Part shown: positions 60,398 through 63,138 of the stretch, in pieces
Layout of the letters: each line of letters begins with the position of its first letter
Position numbering within the stretch: the stretch's first letter is position 1
Source of the DNA: Collinsella aerofaciens
GTDB taxonomy: Bacteria > Actinomycetota > Coriobacteriia > Coriobacteriales > Coriobacteriaceae
DNA: 63,138 bases
Direction of reading: 5' to 3'
Assembly (NCBI GenBank): GCA_008671135.1
Contig: RQAP01000016.1
Location: 1 to 63,138, forward strand
Translations under genes and position numbers: made by a program
Notes under the pieces: generated by a model
Databases searched by the model: none
What the model saw: only the letters and a program-made list of their open reading frames with translations
What the model was told of the DNA's origin: nothing

Positions 60398-61654
60398 ATG
60401 GCTTCCACCAACTCCAACAAGGGTCGCGCCGTCGTGCTTTCCGCCGCGTGCGTCACCATGTTCTTCATCAGCTCCATCGCGCTGTATTCCGTCGTGAGCA
60501 AGAACCTGCTCGCCGTCTACCCCGAGTGGTCGAGCGCCCTTACCTGGGCTTTCCCCGTCTTCCAGACCATCATGGCCGTGACGGGCATCTTCGCCGGCCG
60601 CATCTCCGATAAGATCGGCCCGCGCAACGTCGTGATCGCTGCCGCCGTGTGCTACGGCCTGGGCTGGTTCATGTCCGGCACCGTCACCGAGCCGTGGCAG
60701 TTCTACCTGTGGTTCTCGCTCGTCGCCGCCATCGGCAACGGCCTGGGCTACAACCCGGCGCTCACCACCGGACAAAAGTGGTTCATCGACAAGAAGGGTC
60801 TCGCCTCCGGCATCACCCTGGCCGCTTCGACCGCCGGCCCCGCCGTGCTGTCCCCGGTGCTCGCCTCGCTGCTCATCCCGAGCCTGGGCATCTTTGGCGC
60901 CCTCAAGGCGCTCGGCGTCATCTTCTTTGTGACGATTGCCGCCTCCGCCCTGTTCCTGAAGGCCCCCGAGGCCGGCTGGCTGCCCGAGGGCTTCGAGGCC
61001 CCCAAGGGCGGCGCGCATGCCGGCACCTTCGGTGACCTCACCCCGGGCGAGATGGTCAAGACCCCGCGCTTCTGGGTCCTCATCGTCACCTTCGCCTTTG
61101 CCGCCACCGCGGGCACCCTGCTCGTGGGCAAGGTTGCCTCCATCGCCGCCGTCCAGCTCTTCGCCGACCCCACGAGCGCCGCGGCCGTCGCCCTCGGCGG
61201 TGTGGTCGTCTCCGTCAACACCTGCGCCAACCTGGTCGGTCGTCTGTCCTTTGGCCAGATCATCGACAAGCTCGGCGCCTATAAGTCGCTGCTCATCAGC
61301 CTTGTCGTCACCATCGTTGCACTCGTCATCATGTCGATGAGCTTTACGCAGAGCATGTTCTTTGTGGCGCTCGCCCTGCTCGGCTTTAGCTTTGGCGCCC
61401 TGCTCGTCATCTACCCGCCGCTCACCGGTGGCGCCTTCGGCACCAGCAACATCGGCGTCAACTACGGCATCATGTTTTTGGGCTACGCCGCTTCCACCTG
61501 GATCAGCCAGCCCATCACCGCCGTGCTGTATCACGCCGAGGCCGGCAGCGCCGCCTATCAGCAGTCCTTCTACGGCGCCATTGTGATCGCCGCCATCGCC
61601 GTCGTGCTCACCGTCTACATGATGGTCTCCGACAGCAAGAAGAAGTCCGCTTAG
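60398..61654 (+). CDS. MFS transporter, OFA (oxalate/formate antiporter)-like
   Basis: A 418-residue, 12-TM carrier. It has the loop motif GRISDKIGPRNVV, GLGYNPALTTGQKWFIDKKGLASGI and, in the second half, VNTCANLVGRLSFGQIIDKLGAYK. These resemble the OFA group that moves organic acids. It probably brings in the substrate for the flanking dehydrogenases. Confidence 0.88.
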   Translation: MASTNSNKGRAVVLSAACVTMFFISSIALYSVVSKNLLAVYPEWSSALTWAFPVFQTIMAVTGIFAGRISDKIGPRNVVIAAAVCYGLGWFMSGTVTEPWQFYLWFSLVAAIGNGLGYNPALTTGQKWFIDKKGLASGITLAASTAGPAVLSPVLASLLIPSLGIFGALKALGVIFFVTIAASALFLKAPEAGWLPEGFEAPKGGAHAGTFGDLTPGEMVKTPRFWVLIVTFAFAATAGTLLVGKVASIAAVQLFADPTSAAAVALGGVVVSVNTCANLVGRLSFGQIIDKLGAYKSLLISLVVTIVALVIMSMSFTQSMFFVALALLGFSFGALLVIYPPLTGGAFGTSNIGVNYGIMFLGYAASTWISQPITAVLYHAEAGSAAYQQSFYGAIVIAAIAVVLTVYMMVSDSKKKSA

Positions 61655-61721
61655 TTTTGCTTGACGCGGCAAGGGCCGCCCCCTTGCCGCATTCCATCGC
61701 CACCAGAATTAAGGAGTCGAA

Positions 61722-62762
61722 ATGTCTGAGCTCAATCCCGTCCGCATTGCCGTTATCGGCGCCGGCGCCATGGGCCGCAACCACATCCGCTTTGTCACCG
61801 AGGAGCCCGAGGCCGAGCTCGTCGCCATCGCCGACGCCTTTGAGGGCGCCCGCGCCACGGTCGAGGCCGCCGGCGTGCCGTTCTTCACCGATCCCGCCCA
61901 GATGATGGACGAGGTCAAGCCCGAGGCCGTCATTATCGCCACCCCCAACGACCTGCACCTGGGCGTTGCCCGCGAGGCCATCAAGCGCAACATCGTGCCG
62001 TTGGTCGAAAAGCCGATCTCCAACGACCTCGAGGATGCCCAGGCCTTCGCCGCCGAGGCCGAGACCGCCGGCGTGCCCGTGCTCGTGGGTCAGCACCGTC
62101 GCCACAACCCCTTCGTCAACAAGGCCAAGGAGATCATCGAGTCCGGCGAGCTGGGCAAGCTCACCGTGTCGAGCTTCCACTACATGATCTATAAGAATGA
62201 CGAGTACTTCGATGTCGAGTGGCGCCGCAAAAAGGGTGCCGGCCCGATCCTGGTCAACCTGGTGCACGACGTCGACCTGCTCCGTTACCTGCTGGGCGAG
62301 CCCGTTGCCGTCCAGGGTATGCAGTCCAGCGCCGCCCGCGGTTTTGAGACCGAGGACTCCGCCGTGGTTAACGTCCGTTTTGCCGATGGCGCGCTTGCGA
62401 GCATGACCATCTCCGACGCCACCGCCAGCCCCTGGAACTGGGAGGCCACCGCTCGCGAGGATCCGCAGTACCGCCCCTTCGACGCCGACGCCTACTTTAT
62501 TGGCGGCACCAAGGGTGCCCTTTCGCTGCCCCGCCTGCACCAGTTCTCCTACGACGGCGCCTCCAACTGGCACAAGCCGCTGCAGATGGAGATTCCGGCC
62601 GTCGACCCGGCGCTGCCGCACAAGATGCAGCTCAAGCACTTTGTGAAGGTCGTCCGCCGCGAGGTCGAGCCCGTCGTGACCCCCGCCGACAACGTCAAGA
62701 CGCTCACGCTTCTCAACGCCATCAAGGAGGCCGCCGAGACCGGCCAGCTCGTCGAGCTGTAA
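61722..62762 (+). CDS. Gfo/Idh/MocA-family oxidoreductase
   Basis: A 346-residue NAD(P)-dependent dehydrogenase. The nucleotide loop is VIGAGAMGRNH (about 8-18), the EKP motif is LVEKPISNDLEDAQAF and the active-site region is NLVHDVDLLRYLLGEPV. Relatives act on myo-inositol or other sugars. It is the last gene of the operon. Confidence 0.9.
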   Translation: MSELNPVRIAVIGAGAMGRNHIRFVTEEPEAELVAIADAFEGARATVEAAGVPFFTDPAQMMDEVKPEAVIIATPNDLHLGVAREAIKRNIVPLVEKPISNDLEDAQAFAAEAETAGVPVLVGQHRRHNPFVNKAKEIIESGELGKLTVSSFHYMIYKNDEYFDVEWRRKKGAGPILVNLVHDVDLLRYLLGEPVAVQGMQSSAARGFETEDSAVVNVRFADGALASMTISDATASPWNWEATAREDPQYRPFDADAYFIGGTKGALSLPRLHQFSYDGASNWHKPLQMEIPAVDPALPHKMQLKHFVKVVRREVEPVVTPADNVKTLTLLNAIKEAAETGQLVEL

Positions 62763-62834
62763 TGCCTTAGGGCGGGCCGCGGCAGAAGCCCCATGCCGAA
62801 CCCTTCGGTCCGCCACCAACAAGCCCCTCTTCTT

Positions 62835-62870
62835 TGCCCCGCAAGCAGCCTCCTGCCCGCGGGGCATTTT
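62835..62870 (+). terminator. Terminator after the Gfo/Idh gene
   Basis: TGCCCCGC / GCGGGGCA with TTTT, 72 nt past the stop codon. Confidence 0.75.
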
Positions 62871-63021
62871 GCTACCTTTCCGACGATTTTTCTGAGACGG
62901 GGGCCTTTTTGCATCTCGGCTTGATTCGTTCGCCACGAAATGGGCCTATCTACTACGTTTAACCGATTACCCTCAACCATGCCGAATTTTGCGAAATTAA
63001 AACCGACGCTCCTATAAGTTG
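62871..63021. other. Spacer before the right-edge gene
   Basis: No supported gene; moderately AT-rich from about 62960. Confidence 0.4.
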
Positions 63022-63138
63022 TCAAGAGGCAGTTTGCGCGAGCGTTCTCTCCAATTCGCACAGGAGCTCGTAATACCTCCTCTCCAGTTTCGTCGACCGC
63101 CGTTTCCCCCGTTCCAAGTGCCCGAGTGTGGCTGCGGA
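63022..63138 (-). CDS. C-terminal end of a gene cut by the window, possibly XRE-type
   Basis: A 38-codon open frame enters from the right edge and stops at 63022. It contains LGHLERGKRRSTKLERRYYE, then LLCELERTLAQTAS. The LERGKRRST pattern recalls the end of an XRE helix-turn-helix followed by a helix. Its start lies outside the window. Confidence 0.4.
   Translation of the reverse strand, partial: SAATLGHLERGKRRSTKLERRYYELLCELERTLAQTAS

Noticed and set aside
59285..61672. Open frame of 795 codons on the minus strand
   Set aside because: Shadow of the SDR and MFS genes; composition is Gly/Asp/His-rich and no family is visible.

Overview
The window looks like a chromosome segment of a gut Coriobacteriia, most probably Collinsella. 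The inference rests on high GC, an F1Fo ATP synthase operon next to murA and an LCP gene, LPXTG surface proteins, a Tn916-type integrase, and short hairpin repeats scattered between genes. No rRNA or tRNA gene lies inside. The first 318 bases may be the leader of an rRNA operon that lies to the left.

Layout: 0.3-3.2 kb holds a phosphohexomutase and a DtxR-family regulator with a homocysteine S-methyltransferase. Divergent from these is peptidase T (3.3-4.6 kb). From 4.8 to 14.4 kb, on the minus strand, lies atpIBEFHAGDC, then murA and an LCP ligase. From 14.6 to 21.5 kb come upp, glpK, tsaC, a HigBA-like toxin-antitoxin pair, prmC with a large insertion, and prfA. After a transposase remnant, 22.3-30.6 kb is one huge LPXTG surface protein (2738 aa) with a fibro-slime-like head, SpaA/Cna-like domains and 13 tandem pilin-type repeats. 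Upstream of it is a short leader ORF with a very strong ribosome binding site. This ORF contains a run of ten G and ends 11 nt inside the adhesin gene, an arrangement expected of a phase-variable switch. From 30.8 to 37.3 kb are an M20 peptidase, an amino-acid ABC importer, an aldose-epimerase-like protein and a membrane protein, followed by an MFS exporter to 38.8 kb.

From 38,905 to 49,221 lies a 10.3 kb integrative element. It is inserted in the codons for the catalytic loop (CHGNICRS) of a low-molecular-weight tyrosine phosphatase gene. The original first 12 codons, followed at once by a stop, remain at the left end. The right end supplies a new start and first codons, so the phosphatase gene at 49,184 is intact. 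The element carries an Xis-like protein and a Tn916-type integrase at its right end, arm-type repeats at both ends, an XRE regulator with a palindromic operator, and a structured non-coding block. Its cargo is unusual: two paralogous two-TM proteins (one with an amber codon), each followed by exported proteins (an LPXTG leucine-rich protein, a Tat lipoprotein, and two membrane-anchored proteins sharing a domain). No conjugation or replication gene is recognised.

From 49.6 kb to the end: an AAA/DUF4143 ATPase, a TIGR04076 protein, a pyridoxal kinase, a MarR-regulated heterodimeric ABC exporter, a diguanylate cyclase, and a LysR regulator divergent from an SDR-MFS-Gfo/Idh operon. The last bases hold the C-terminal end of a further minus-strand gene.

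Several families of interspersed hairpin repeats recur between genes. All functional calls come from reading the sequence and from remembered family signatures; no database search was run.
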